Origin: an uncultured Pseudomonadota bacterium
GTDB lineage: Bacteria > Pseudomonadota > Gammaproteobacteria > Burkholderiales > Usitatibacteraceae
Direction of reading: 5' to 3'
NCBI GenBank assembly: GCA_937898635.1
Contig: CALEJW010000200.1
Location: 1 to 12,729, forward strand
DNA: 12,729 nucleotides
Shown: one piece after another, positions 1 through 7,264 of the stretch
How positions within the stretch are numbered: the first letter of the stretch is position 1
Layout: the number at the start of each line of letters is the position of its first letter
Program-made: the position numbers and the translations under genes
The notes under the pieces: generated by a model
Database searches by the model: none
The model's input: the letters and a program-made list of their open reading frames with translations, nothing else
What the model was told of the DNA's origin: nothing

Positions 1-1753
1 GCGTGGCGCTGTTGATGAGCCCCACCATGCTGTAGGTCTGCGGGAAGTTGCCCCACAGTTCGCCGGTCACCGGGTTCACGTCCTCGGAGAGCAGCCCCAG
101 GCGGTTGCGCCGCGCGAGCGTGGCCTCGAAAAGCTCGCGCGCCTCGTCGCGCCGGCCCAGGGCCGCGAGGGCGTCGATGTACCAGAAGGTGCAGACGAGG
201 AAGGCGTTCGCGGGCTCGCCGAAGTCGTCGGGCTGGGTGTAGCGGAAGATGAAGTCGCCGCGGCGAAGCTCCTTCTCGACCGCGGCGACGGTGCTCGCGA
301 AGCGCGGGTCGCCCGCCTCCACGAAGCCCAGCTCGGCGAGGAGCAGCAGGCTCGCGTCCAGCCCGTCGCCGTCGAAGGTGGCGACGAAGCTCTTCCGCTT
401 CGGCGACCAGGCCCGCTCGAGGATCGTCGCGTGCAGGCGGTCGGCGTGCGCGCGCCAGCGTCCCGCGGGCTCGGTGATGCCCAGGCGCGTGGCGATCTTC
501 GCGAGGCGGTCGCAGGCCACCCAGCACATCACGCTCGAGAAGGTGTGCACGTGCGCCGAGCCGCGCAGTTCCCAGAGCCCCGCGTCGGGGCTCGCGTGCA
601 GCTCCACCGCGCGCTCCCCGAGGAACTCCAGGCGGCGGAAGAGCCCCTCGTTGCCCACGGCGGCGAGGCGCCGGTCGAAGAAGGCGTGGGTGGCCGCGAG
701 GATGGCGGAGCCGTAGGCGTCGTTCTGGACCTGCGCGTAGGCCTGGTTGCCGACGCGCACGGGCCCCATGCCGCGGTAGCCGGGCAGGGAGTCGACGATG
801 CGCTCCTCGAGTTCCGGGCGCCCGCTGATGCGGTAGACGGGCTGCAGGTGGCCCTCGCTCCTCGCCGCGACGTTGATGATGTAGCCGAGGTAGCGCTCCA
901 TCATGCGCGTGGCGTTCAGGCGGTTGAGCGCGCTCACCACGAAGTAGGCGTCGCGCAGCCAGCAGTAGCGGTAGTCCCAGTTGCGCCCGCTGTCGGGGGA
1001 TTCCGGGATGGAAGTGGTGGGCGCCGCGATCACCGCGCCGGTGTCGTCGTGGGCGGCGAGCTTGAGCGTGATCGCCGCGCGCACGATCTCGTCCTGCCAC
1101 TCGAAGGGGATCGAGAGGTCGCGCACCCAGTTGTGCCAGTAGTCGACCGTGAGCTCGTGGTAGCGCCGGGAGACCTCCGCCACGCCGCCCTGGAGCGTCT
1201 CGTCGGGGCCCATGAGGAACGCGACCGCGTCACGCAGCACGAAGGGCATCTCCTCGAGGATCGCCGTCACCGAGCAGTCCGTCGTGAGGCGCAGCACGTG
1301 CCCGGGCCCCACGTAGCGGATGTGGTTGGAGCCCGAGGTGATCTCCGGGCGCCGCAGGCCGTACTCGGCGGCGGGGCGCATCATCACGCGCACGCAGGGG
1401 CTGCCCGAGATCGGGCGGACGATGCGCACGAGCTGGGCGGGGCTGAAGAGCCGCCCGAACTGGCGGAAGCGCGGCGCGAAGTCGATCACCTCGACGGCGC
1501 CGCCGCGATCGTCGTAGAGGCGCGTGAGGAGGACCGGCGTGTTCGGCAGGTACTCCTGCTCGCTCCTCACCTGCCAGTTGAGCGTCACGGCCATGAAGCC
1601 GAAGGCCTCCTCGTCGCGGCGCTCGCGCAGCAGCGAGCAGAACACCGCATCGCCGTCGGGCCGCGGCAGGCAGGCCCAGGTGATCTCGGCCGACTCGTCC
1701 ACGAGCGCGCCCACGGCGCCGTTGCCGATGAGGCCGAGGTGCAGGTTCCTCAT
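1..1753 (-). CDS. Glycoside hydrolase family 15 protein (glucoamylase/trehalase-like), 3' end cut by the window
   Basis: About 584 codons are present; the reading frame runs off the left edge, probably only a few tens of residues before the natural C terminus. An N-terminal beta-rich region is followed by an (alpha/alpha)6-type catalytic domain. Visible GH15 motifs are WDYRYCWLRDA at residues 259-269, GLWELRG with E395 as the likely general acid, and TGELWGNFPQTYS with E565 as the likely general base; assigning catalytic roles to these glutamates is my alignment from memory with fungal glucoamylase. No signal peptide is seen, so the enzyme should be cytoplasmic. Known GH15 members hydrolyse alpha-linked glucosides, and mycobacterial members are trehalases. 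Being last in an otsA-otsB operon makes trehalose or a related glucoside the likely substrate (inference). The ATG at 1753 overlaps the otsB stop as ATGA, which suggests translational coupling. Confidence 0.9.
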   Translation of the reverse strand, partial: MRNLHLGLIGNGAVGALVDESAEITWACLPRPDGDAVFCSLLRERRDEEAFGFMAVTLNWQVRSEQEYLPNTPVLLTRLYDDRGGAVEVIDFAPRFRQFGRLFSPAQLVRIVRPISGSPCVRVMMRPAAEYGLRRPEITSGSNHIRYVGPGHVLRLTTDCSVTAILEEMPFVLRDAVAFLMGPDETLQGGVAEVSRRYHELTVDYWHNWVRDLSIPFEWQDEIVRAAITLKLAAHDDTGAVIAAPTTSIPESPDSGRNWDYRYCWLRDAYFVVSALNRLNATRMMERYLGYIINVAARSEGHLQPVYRISGRPELEERIVDSLPGYRGMGPVRVGNQAYAQVQNDAYGSAILAATHAFFDRRLAAVGNEGLFRRLEFLGERAVELHASPDAGLWELRGSAHVHTFSSVMCWVACDRLAKIATRLGITEPAGRWRAHADRLHATILERAWSPKRKSFVATFDGDGLDASLLLLAELGFVEAGDPRFASTVAAVEKELRRGDFIFRYTQPDDFGEPANAFLVCTFWYIDALAALGRRDEARELFEATLARRNRLGLLSEDVNPVTGELWGNFPQTYSMVGLINSAT

Positions 1754-2532
1754 GTCCCGCGCCCCCCGCGCGAGGCGAAGTCCGAGAGCCAGCGCCGCAC
1801 GGCGTCGGCGTCGGCGAGCCGCCAGCGCGCCCGCGTGGGCCCGGCGCCGACCTTGACGGTGTGGCCGCCGCGCCCGTTCACGATCTCGAAGCCGAGCTCG
1901 TCGGTGAGGTCGTCGCCGACGAAGACCGGCACGCGCCCGGCGAAGGGGGCCTCGGCGAGGAACTCGGAGACCGCGGTGCCCTTGTCGCGCCCGCTCGGGC
2001 GGACCTCGAAGACGAACTTGCCGCCCTGCAGCTCGAACTCGTCGCCCAGCGCGGCGAGCGCCCGGCGCGCCTCGCGTTCGGCAGGGCCGGCGAGCGCGGG
2101 CGCGTTGCGGTAATGCAGCGCGAGGCTCGAGCCCTTCTCCTCCAGCAGGAGCCCGGGGTGCGCGGCGACGAAGCGGCGGAGCTCCGCGGCAGTGCCCTGC
2201 AGCCGCTCGGCGGGCGAGGCGTGGAAGTGCATCGTGCCGTCCGCCGAGCGGCGCTCGGCGCCGTGCTGGCCGGCGATGGCGAAGCGGTCGGGCGAGAAGA
2301 GGGCGTCGAGGTCGGCGATCGCGCGGCCGCTGATGAGCGCGAGGGCGCCGCCGGTCGCCTCTCGAAGCCCTTCCATCAGCGTGCGCAGCGGCGCGTCGAT
2401 CCGCACCGCGGCCGGGTGGTCCTCGTGGTGGACGAGCGTGCCGTCGAAGTCGAGGAACAGCGCGACGCCGGCGGGAAGATCGGGAGCCCCGGTCCCGGCG
2501 GCCCGCGGCTCGTCCTTCGGCGCGCCCGTCAT
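1750..2532 (-). CDS. otsB: Trehalose-6-phosphate phosphatase (HAD superfamily)
   Basis: The 260-residue protein should hydrolyse trehalose 6-phosphate to trehalose and phosphate in the cytoplasm, the second step of the OtsAB pathway. HAD motif I is LFLDFDGTLV, with D28 as the likely nucleophile and D30 as general acid. ISGR at 67-70 lies at the motif II position, VRPSGRDKG around 178-185 carries the motif III lysine K184, and GDDLTDE at 206-212 is the metal-binding motif IV. GQHGAE at 88-93 is typical of the trehalose-phosphatase cap. Length matches the family (about 250-270 aa). The ATG at 2532 has a GAGGGG ribosome-binding site 9 nt upstream and lies 13 bp after the otsA stop. Its TGA overlaps the start of the GH15 gene. 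The closely related glucosylglycerol-phosphate phosphatase activity cannot be excluded, but the operon favours trehalose. Confidence 0.95.
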   Translation of the reverse strand: MTGAPKDEPRAAGTGAPDLPAGVALFLDFDGTLVHHEDHPAAVRIDAPLRTLMEGLREATGGALALISGRAIADLDALFSPDRFAIAGQHGAERRSADGTMHFHASPAERLQGTAAELRRFVAAHPGLLLEEKGSSLALHYRNAPALAGPAEREARRALAALGDEFELQGGKFVFEVRPSGRDKGTAVSEFLAEAPFAGRVPVFVGDDLTDELGFEIVNGRGGHTVKVGAGPTRARWRLADADAVRRWLSDFASRGGRGT

Positions 2533-2535
2533 TCG

Positions 2536-2546
2536 CGCGCGCCCCT
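2536..2546 (-). promoter_or_regulatory. Ribosome-binding site of otsB
   Basis: On the minus strand GAGGGG lies 9 nt before the ATG at 2532, just after the otsA stop at 2548-2546. It supports the 2532 start. The ATG at 2549 that overlaps the otsA stop is out of frame with otsB. Confidence 0.5.
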
Positions 2547-4801
2547 CATCCGTGCCGCGCCCCCGCGCCCTCGACCAGCTCGCGCGTGCCGCCCGCGAAG
2601 CGGCTGCGGTTGCGCATGCGGCCCGCGTCGAGGAGCATGCGCCCGGCCCAGCGGTACACGTTGAACTCCTGCAGGAGCCCCCGCATGCTGCGCATGCGCG
2701 CGCGCTGCTCCTCGGGCGGCATGGCGAGCGCCGCGGCGACGGCCGCCGCGCACTGCTCGGTGTCGTAGGGGTTCACGATCAGCGCCTCGGGCAGCTCGCG
2801 CGCCGCGCCGGCGAACTGCGACAGGATGAGCGCGCCTCTCTCGTCGTCGCGCGTCGCGACGTACTCCTTCGCGACGAGGTTCATGCCGTCGTGCAGGCTC
2901 GAGACGAAGCAGAAGTCGGCCGCGCGGTAGAAGGCGTAGACGCGCTGGGAGTCGTGGTGCTCGATCCTCAGGTCGATGGGCTTGCAGGCGGGCGTGCCGA
3001 AGCGGTGGTTGATCCGTCCCGCCGCCGCGCGCACCCGCGCGTCCAGGGACTGGTACTCGTCGATGCTCGCCCGGCTGGGCGCGGCGATCTGCACGAAGGT
3101 GAGGCGGCCCGCCCAGTCGGGGTGCAGCTCCAGGAAGCGCTCGATGGCCGCGAAGCGCTCGAGGATCCCCTTGGTGTAGTCGAGCCGGTCGACGCCGATG
3201 CCCATGCGCACCTCCGGGCCGATGCCGAGCTCCTCTCGGATCGCCTTGCGGCACTCCTCGACGCTGGGCATGCCCTCGAGGCCCTTCAGCGGCCACTCGA
3301 TCGAGATGGGGTAGCGGTGGACCTCGGTCTTCTCGCCCCCGTAGGAGATCGAGAAGGTCTCGCGGTCCACGCGCGCCTCGACGTAGGTGTCCACGGTGTC
3401 GAAGAAGTTGTTGCAGTGGAACTGCGTGTGGAAGCCCAGGATCGAGGAGCCCAGCATCCCGTCGAGGAGCTCCGCGCGCCAGGGGCAGACGCCGAACACC
3501 TCGGGGTTGGGCCAGGGGATGTGCCAGAAGGTGATGATCGTCGCCTCGGGAAGCTGCTCGCGGATCATCCGCGGCAGGAGCGCGAAGTGGTAGTCCTGCA
3601 CCAGCACGATCGGGTCCTTCGTGCGCGACTCCGCCACGACCGTGTCGGCGAAGCGCTTGTTCACGGCGCGGTAGAACTCCCAGTCGGAAGCGCGGAACAC
3701 GGGGCGCGTGTGGGCGATGTGGCAGAGCGGCCACAGGCCCTCGTTCGCGAAGCCGTAGTAGTAGCCGGCCTCCTCCTCCTTGGAGAGCCACACGCGGCGG
3801 ATCTGGTAGGAGGGGTTTTCCGGCGGCACGCGGACGTGGTCCTTCTCGTCGACCACCTCGCGGTCCGCGGTGCCGGCGCCGTGCGCGATCCAGGTGCCCG
3901 AGCAGGCGCGCATCACCGGCTCGAGCGAGGTGATGAGGCCGCTCGCCGGGCGCAGCACCGCGATCTTCTCGCCCTGGCGGACGTGGATGTAGGGCTCGCG
4001 GTTGGAGACGATGAGGATCTCGTCGCCCTTCAGGTCCTCGCGCAGGATCGTGCGCAGCGTCTCGGGCACCCAGCTCATCTGCGACTCGTCGCGCATGCGC
4101 CGCTCGCGCTCGAGATCCTTCACCAAGGCCTCGAGGTCGCGCGCGATGGGCGTGAGCGCCTTGGAGGCCGGCCGCGGCGCCTGGGCGAGGGCCTGCCCGC
4201 GGATGAGCGCCTTGATGCTCGCCACCCAGCCGCGCCAGGAGAGCTCCGCGATCACGACGGTGATCAGCGCGATCACGGCGGCGATCGCGGCGAAGAGGTA
4301 GAAGAGGTACTTCTTGGTGTCGGCGCTGCGCCGCTCGACGAAGCTCATGTCGTGCACGATCACCAGCTCGCCCGTCTGCACGCCGTCCACGACGACCGGG
4401 GTCGTCGCCACGTGCAGCGGCCCGCTCGCCTGCGCGAGGACGGTGCCGTGCTCCTCCCGGGGCGAGCCCGGCGGGCGGCAGGCGACGTCGCGCGGCAGCG
4501 TCGAGGTGCCGTAGGCGAGCTTGCCGTCGGCGTCGCAGAAGCCGATCGCGAAGAGGCGCTCGTCCTGGAGGATGCGGCTGAAGAACGACTCCAGGCGCTG
4601 CGAGCGCACCTTCTCCTTCGCCTCGTCGGCGAGCAGCTCCGTGAGCGGCTCCTGCACGGCCGTGGCGATGAGGTGCGTGCGGCTGTCCAGGTCGCGCACG
4701 AACCACTTGAGCATCAGGTCGTCGACGACCGGGGCGATGCCGTAGGCGATGAGGCCCAGCGCGAGGGTGAGGGGGAGCAGGAATCGGAGGGAAAGCCGCA
4801 T
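2546..4801 (-). CDS. otsA: Membrane-anchored trehalose-6-phosphate synthase (GT20) with N-terminal sensor-like region
   Basis: This 751-residue protein is far longer than E. coli OtsA (about 474). Residues 6-24 and 166-187 are hydrophobic membrane spans, and the stretch between them (about 25-164) should lie outside the membrane and resembles a single PAS/Cache-like sensor fold. A charged helical linker (188-258) leads to the GT20 domain (about 260-735), which transfers glucose from a nucleotide sugar to glucose 6-phosphate. Visible GT20 motifs are VSNREP (265-270), EGLWP (354-358), QDYHFALLP (402-410), WHIPWPNPEVFG (426-437), GVDRLDYTKG (536-545, with the donor-binding Arg and Lys) and DGMNLVAKEYVA (638-649). 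It heads an operon with otsB and the GH15 gene. The start is fixed because an in-frame TGA lies at 4819-4817, just upstream of the ATG. The Shine-Dalgarno site is weak. Glucosylglycerol-phosphate synthase is a less likely alternative. Confidence 0.93.
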   Translation of the reverse strand: MRLSLRFLLPLTLALGLIAYGIAPVVDDLMLKWFVRDLDSRTHLIATAVQEPLTELLADEAKEKVRSQRLESFFSRILQDERLFAIGFCDADGKLAYGTSTLPRDVACRPPGSPREEHGTVLAQASGPLHVATTPVVVDGVQTGELVIVHDMSFVERRSADTKKYLFYLFAAIAAVIALITVVIAELSWRGWVASIKALIRGQALAQAPRPASKALTPIARDLEALVKDLERERRMRDESQMSWVPETLRTILREDLKGDEILIVSNREPYIHVRQGEKIAVLRPASGLITSLEPVMRACSGTWIAHGAGTADREVVDEKDHVRVPPENPSYQIRRVWLSKEEEAGYYYGFANEGLWPLCHIAHTRPVFRASDWEFYRAVNKRFADTVVAESRTKDPIVLVQDYHFALLPRMIREQLPEATIITFWHIPWPNPEVFGVCPWRAELLDGMLGSSILGFHTQFHCNNFFDTVDTYVEARVDRETFSISYGGEKTEVHRYPISIEWPLKGLEGMPSVEECRKAIREELGIGPEVRMGIGVDRLDYTKGILERFAAIERFLELHPDWAGRLTFVQIAAPSRASIDEYQSLDARVRAAAGRINHRFGTPACKPIDLRIEHHDSQRVYAFYRAADFCFVSSLHDGMNLVAKEYVATRDDERGALILSQFAGAARELPEALIVNPYDTEQCAAAVAAALAMPPEEQRARMRSMRGLLQEFNVYRWAGRMLLDAGRMRNRSRFAGGTRELVEGAGARHG

Positions 4802-4945
4802 GGATCCGGTCGCCGGTCACGCACCCCGCGCGGGCCCGCGCAGTCGTGGCGGCGGCGCTCGGTCGGGGCCCCGGCGCTTTCGCGAGGGGTGGGGAGACCC
4901 GTATTGTATCGCCTCGGCCCCCGCGAGGCACCCGCGGGAGGCGTT
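4802..4945 (-). promoter_or_regulatory. otsA upstream region with putative -10 box and GC-rich palindromes
   Basis: This 144-bp gap separates the EamA gene from otsA on the same strand. A minus-strand TACAAT at 4908-4903 is a plausible -10 box, about 100 nt before the otsA ATG; no convincing -35 is seen. The resulting leader would hold a perfect 14-bp palindrome (GCGCGGGCCCGCGC, 4828-4841) and a 10-bp one (4864-4873). No open reading frame with coding character is visible. Palindromes of this kind are frequent by chance in such GC-rich DNA, so only the -10 call is suggested, weakly. Confidence 0.35.
4910..4943 (-). terminator. Possible hairpin terminator after the EamA gene
   Basis: Read on the minus strand, two nt past the EamA TGA (4948-4946), an outer stem CGCCTC/GAGGCG encloses an inner stem CCGCG/CGCGG with a 7-nt loop and a 5-nt bulge. 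There is no run of U after it, so it is not a canonical intrinsic terminator. It abuts the putative otsA -10 box. Confidence 0.3.
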
Positions 4946-5830
4946 TCAGTCCCCGGGCGTGGCCACGGGCCGACGCAGGCCGGGCAGGGCGAGGAGCGCC
5001 AGCGCGATGCCGATGAGCGCCATGCCGGCGAGTTCGTGGGGCGGCGGACGCTCGCCCAGCTGCAGCCACGAGGCGATCACCGCGATCACCGGAATCGCGA
5101 GCGTGTTGAGCCCCGTGACGCCGGCGCTCGCGTGGGAGAGCACGTAGGTCCAGAGCCACCAGCCGCCGGCGGTCGCGAACACCGTGGAGTAGGCGAGCGC
5201 GAGCGCGTACTCGCCGTTCCAGCGCGTCGCCTCGTGCGGGTGCAGGAAGGAGAGCAGCACGAGCGGGACGGAGCCGAAGGCGAGCTGCCAGGCGGTGAAG
5301 GTGAGCGGCTCGGCGCCGGGAGTGGGCCAGCGCTTCGACATCACGGCCGCGAGCGCCCACACGGCGCCGGAGCCCACCGCGAGGAGGCTGCCTTCGAGGC
5401 TCGTCAACTTCCACGGCGAGACGACCAGCACGAGGCCGGCGAAGGCGAGCGCGACGGAGAGCCACTGGGCCCCGCGCATGCGCTCGCGCAGGAGCGCGTG
5501 CGCGAACACGATCATCCAGAACGGCATCGTGTAGGTGAGCACCGAGGTCTTGCCCGGGCCCGCGGAAAGCAGCGCGTAGTGCGACAGGACCACGAAGGCG
5601 CCCACCTGCACGAGGCCGAGCACGGCGACCATGCGCCAGGACGGGAGCGCGAGGCGCCGCCCGGTGGCCGCGACGAGCGCGAAGAGCAGCAAGGCGCCCA
5701 GCACGAGGCGCTGCGCGGCGAAGTCGAAGGGGTGCGCGTGCCTGAGCGCGATCTTCATGACGATCCACGAATAGCCCCAGATCGCGCACATGGCGGCCAT
5801 GGCGGCGAGCGGGGCGGAGCGGGGATTCAT
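4946..5830 (-). CDS. EamA/DMT-family inner-membrane transporter
   Basis: The 294-residue protein is strongly hydrophobic, with about ten membrane spans and two tandem EamA repeats (roughly residues 8-137 and 150-285). It starts with the characteristic first span containing IWGYSW and ends in a short positively charged tail. Members of the drug/metabolite transporter superfamily export amino acids, metabolites or drugs, and the substrate cannot be read from sequence. A GTG at 5833 directly precedes the ATG at 5830; I prefer the ATG, although neither has a clear Shine-Dalgarno site. The gene is divergent from the GNAT gene at 5872, with 41 bp between the start codons. A link to the downstream trehalose operon is possible but unsupported, since 144 bp and a hairpin lie between them. 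Confidence 0.88.
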   Translation of the reverse strand: MNPRSAPLAAMAAMCAIWGYSWIVMKIALRHAHPFDFAAQRLVLGALLLFALVAATGRRLALPSWRMVAVLGLVQVGAFVVLSHYALLSAGPGKTSVLTYTMPFWMIVFAHALLRERMRGAQWLSVALAFAGLVLVVSPWKLTSLEGSLLAVGSGAVWALAAVMSKRWPTPGAEPLTFTAWQLAFGSVPLVLLSFLHPHEATRWNGEYALALAYSTVFATAGGWWLWTYVLSHASAGVTGLNTLAIPVIAVIASWLQLGERPPPHELAGMALIGIALALLALPGLRRPVATPGD

Positions 5831-5843
5831 CACGGGCGGCGGG

Positions 5844-5849
5844 TAGAAT
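5844..5849 (+). promoter_or_regulatory. Putative -10 box for the GNAT gene
   Basis: TAGAAT lies 22 nt before the ATG at 5872, inside the 41-bp divergent gap with the EamA gene. It implies a leader of about 16 nt. I see no good -35 at the expected distance. Confidence 0.3.
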
Positions 5850-5871
5850 TGCGGCGAGCGGCGACTCTACC

Positions 5872-6306
5872 ATGGCGACTTCCCCCGATTTCCGCGTGCG
5901 ACTCGTGGACTGGCGCGAGGCTTCTTCCGTGCTCGCGGGCATCCGCACGGCGGTGTTCGTGGTCGAGCAGAAGGTGCCCGCGGACCTCGAGATGGACGGG
6001 CGCGACGCGGACTGCGCCCACGCGCTCGCCGAAAGCGCCGCGGGGGAGCCCGTCGGCACCGGCCGCCTCATGCCCGACGGGCGCATCGGCCGCATGGCGG
6101 TGCTCGCGGCGTGGCGCGGGCGGGGCGTGGGCGCGGCGATCCTCGACGCGCTGGTCGCCGAGGCGAAGCGGCGCGGACTTCGCGAGACCTACCTGCACGC
6201 ACAGTCGCACGCGAAGGACTTCTACGCGCGGCACGGCTTCGTCGTCGAGGGCGAGGAGTACCTCGAGGCCGGCATCCCGCACGTCGGGATGCGCGCGCGC
6301 CCCTGA
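5872..6306 (+). CDS. GNAT family N-acetyltransferase (YjcF/ElaA-like)
   Basis: The 144-residue single-domain protein should transfer an acetyl group from acetyl-CoA to an unknown substrate in the cytoplasm. The N terminus has VFVVEQKVPADLEMDGRD (28-45), typical of the small YjcF/ElaA-like GNAT group. The acetyl-CoA pyrophosphate-binding motif A is visible as RMAVLAAWRGRGVG (74-87), and FYARHGF (117-123) is the usual C-terminal GNAT segment. Length is normal for the group. No clear Shine-Dalgarno site precedes the ATG. It is divergent from the EamA gene and convergent with ygfZ, and its TGA lies in a CCTGAAGG string (6302-6309) that recurs at the edge of the REP-like repeat at 6312-6319. Confidence 0.85.
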   Translation: MATSPDFRVRLVDWREASSVLAGIRTAVFVVEQKVPADLEMDGRDADCAHALAESAAGEPVGTGRLMPDGRIGRMAVLAAWRGRGVGAAILDALVAEAKRRGLRETYLHAQSHAKDFYARHGFVVEGEEYLEAGIPHVGMRARP

Positions 6307-6311
6307 AGGAT

Positions 6312-6401
6312 CCTGAAGGGGACGCTTCCCTTCACGCCCTTCACGGCTGAAAGGCAACGTTTCCTTCAGCGACAGGCGTGAAGGGAAGCGTCCCCTTCAG
6401 G
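6312..6401. repeat. REP-like cluster: 27-bp perfect inverted repeat flanking a third hairpin unit
   Basis: Arms at 6312-6338 and 6375-6401 are perfect reverse complements (27 of 27) around a 36-nt loop. Each arm contains a 21-nt imperfect palindrome (core GGGGACGCTTCCCTT) at 6314-6334 and, inverted, at 6379-6399. The loop contains a diverged third unit at 6348-6368, itself able to form a stem (6346-6370). Spacing between unit starts is 34 and 31 nt. The layout is like a REP/BIME element and lies between two convergent genes, where it could also end transcription both ways. The right arm overlaps the ygfZ stop codon (6399-6397). Confidence 0.75.
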
Positions 6402-7230
6402 GAAGGGCGTAGGGCAGGGGCTGGATGTCCAGCGCGGTTCCGGCGGGCGAGCCGTGGCGCAGGTCCTTGCGCGCGATCGCCTCGAGCTGGGCGACCACCA
6501 GCGCCTCGAAGCCGCCCTCGGGCGAGGGCGCGGCGTTGGCGACCGTGCCGGCCGACTGCTCGCCGAAGGCCTCGCTGTAGACGCTGTCGCCGGGGACGAG
6601 CGGCGTGGAAGAGCGCACGCGGACCGCGCGCTTCTTGAGGATGCCGCGGTACTGCGTGCGGGCGACGATCTCCTGGCCCGGATAGCAGCCCTTGCGGAAG
6701 CTCACGCCGTCCACCAGTTCGAAGTTCGCCATCTGCGGGACGAACTCCTCCTGGGTGCCGGGCACCACCTGCACCACGCCATCGCGGATGAGGGAAAGCG
6801 CCCACTCGTCCGGCGTTGCGCTGCGCCCCTCGGGCGCCGCACCGAAGGTCACGGCGCGCGCCTCGCCCAGGCGAAAGGCGCCGGGCGGAAGGGGACCGTC
6901 CCAGAGACCGAAGCGCGGCGTCGCCGCCGAGACGTCCTCGACCTTCACCTTCGAGCGCAGGACGAACATCCGCAGGCGCTTCGCCACCGCCTCCGCGAAG
7001 GCCGCGGGCAGGAGGAGGAGATAGCCTCCGGCGTCCCGCGCGAGGACGAAGGTGGCGAGGAGCCGCCCCTTGGGCGTGCACCAGCCGTTCCACTGCGCCG
7101 CGCCGGCGGCGAGGGCCTTCACGTCGTTGGTGAACTGGTTGTGCAGGAACTCGGCGGCGTCGTCCCCCGAAACGCGCAGCAGCGCGTTGGTGGAGGAGAG
7201 GTCGCAGACGCGGGGAAGGGCGGAGGTCAC
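6397..7230 (-). CDS. ygfZ: Folate-binding Fe-S cluster maintenance protein YgfZ
   Basis: The protein belongs to the YgfZ/GcvT family, folate-dependent factors that support assembly or repair of certain Fe-S enzymes such as MiaB. The signature KGCYPGQE is at residues 180-187 with the family cysteine at 182. DDAAEFLHNQFTNDV near the N terminus and the C-terminal IQPLPYALP (E. coli ends IEPLPYSLEE) also fit. I chose the GTG at 7230 (277 aa) because a TATACT -10 box lies at 7270-7265, downstream of the alternative ATG at 7305 (302 aa), and because the extra 25 residues do not look conserved. Neither start has a good Shine-Dalgarno site. The gene is divergent from ygfX, and its stop codon is inside the REP-like repeat, so its C terminus is about two residues shorter than the E. 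coli protein. Confidence 0.9.
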   Translation of the reverse strand: MTSALPRVCDLSSTNALLRVSGDDAAEFLHNQFTNDVKALAAGAAQWNGWCTPKGRLLATFVLARDAGGYLLLLPAAFAEAVAKRLRMFVLRSKVKVEDVSAATPRFGLWDGPLPPGAFRLGEARAVTFGAAPEGRSATPDEWALSLIRDGVVQVVPGTQEEFVPQMANFELVDGVSFRKGCYPGQEIVARTQYRGILKKRAVRVRSSTPLVPGDSVYSEAFGEQSAGTVANAAPSPEGGFEALVVAQLEAIARKDLRHGSPAGTALDIQPLPYALP

Positions 7231-7264
7231 CGGGGCAACATGGCGGCAGGAGTCGAGGCGTTCA

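Noticed and set aside
431..2113. 560-aa plus-strand frame opposite the GH15 gene and otsB
   Set aside because: No recognisable domain, Arg/Ala/His-rich, and lies opposite two confidently assigned genes.
2192..6316. Long plus-strand and shifted minus-strand frames (about 1374 and 1188 aa) over otsA and the EamA gene
   Set aside because: They cross several real gene boundaries and have low-complexity composition. They are antisense or shifted shadows of otsA, otsB and the EamA gene.
6885..6905. GGAAGGGGACCGTCCC inside ygfZ, resembling the REP-like core
   Set aside because: It is in coding sequence, has CCG in place of CGCT, and is not paired with an inverted unit. Chance similarity is more likely than a repeat copy.
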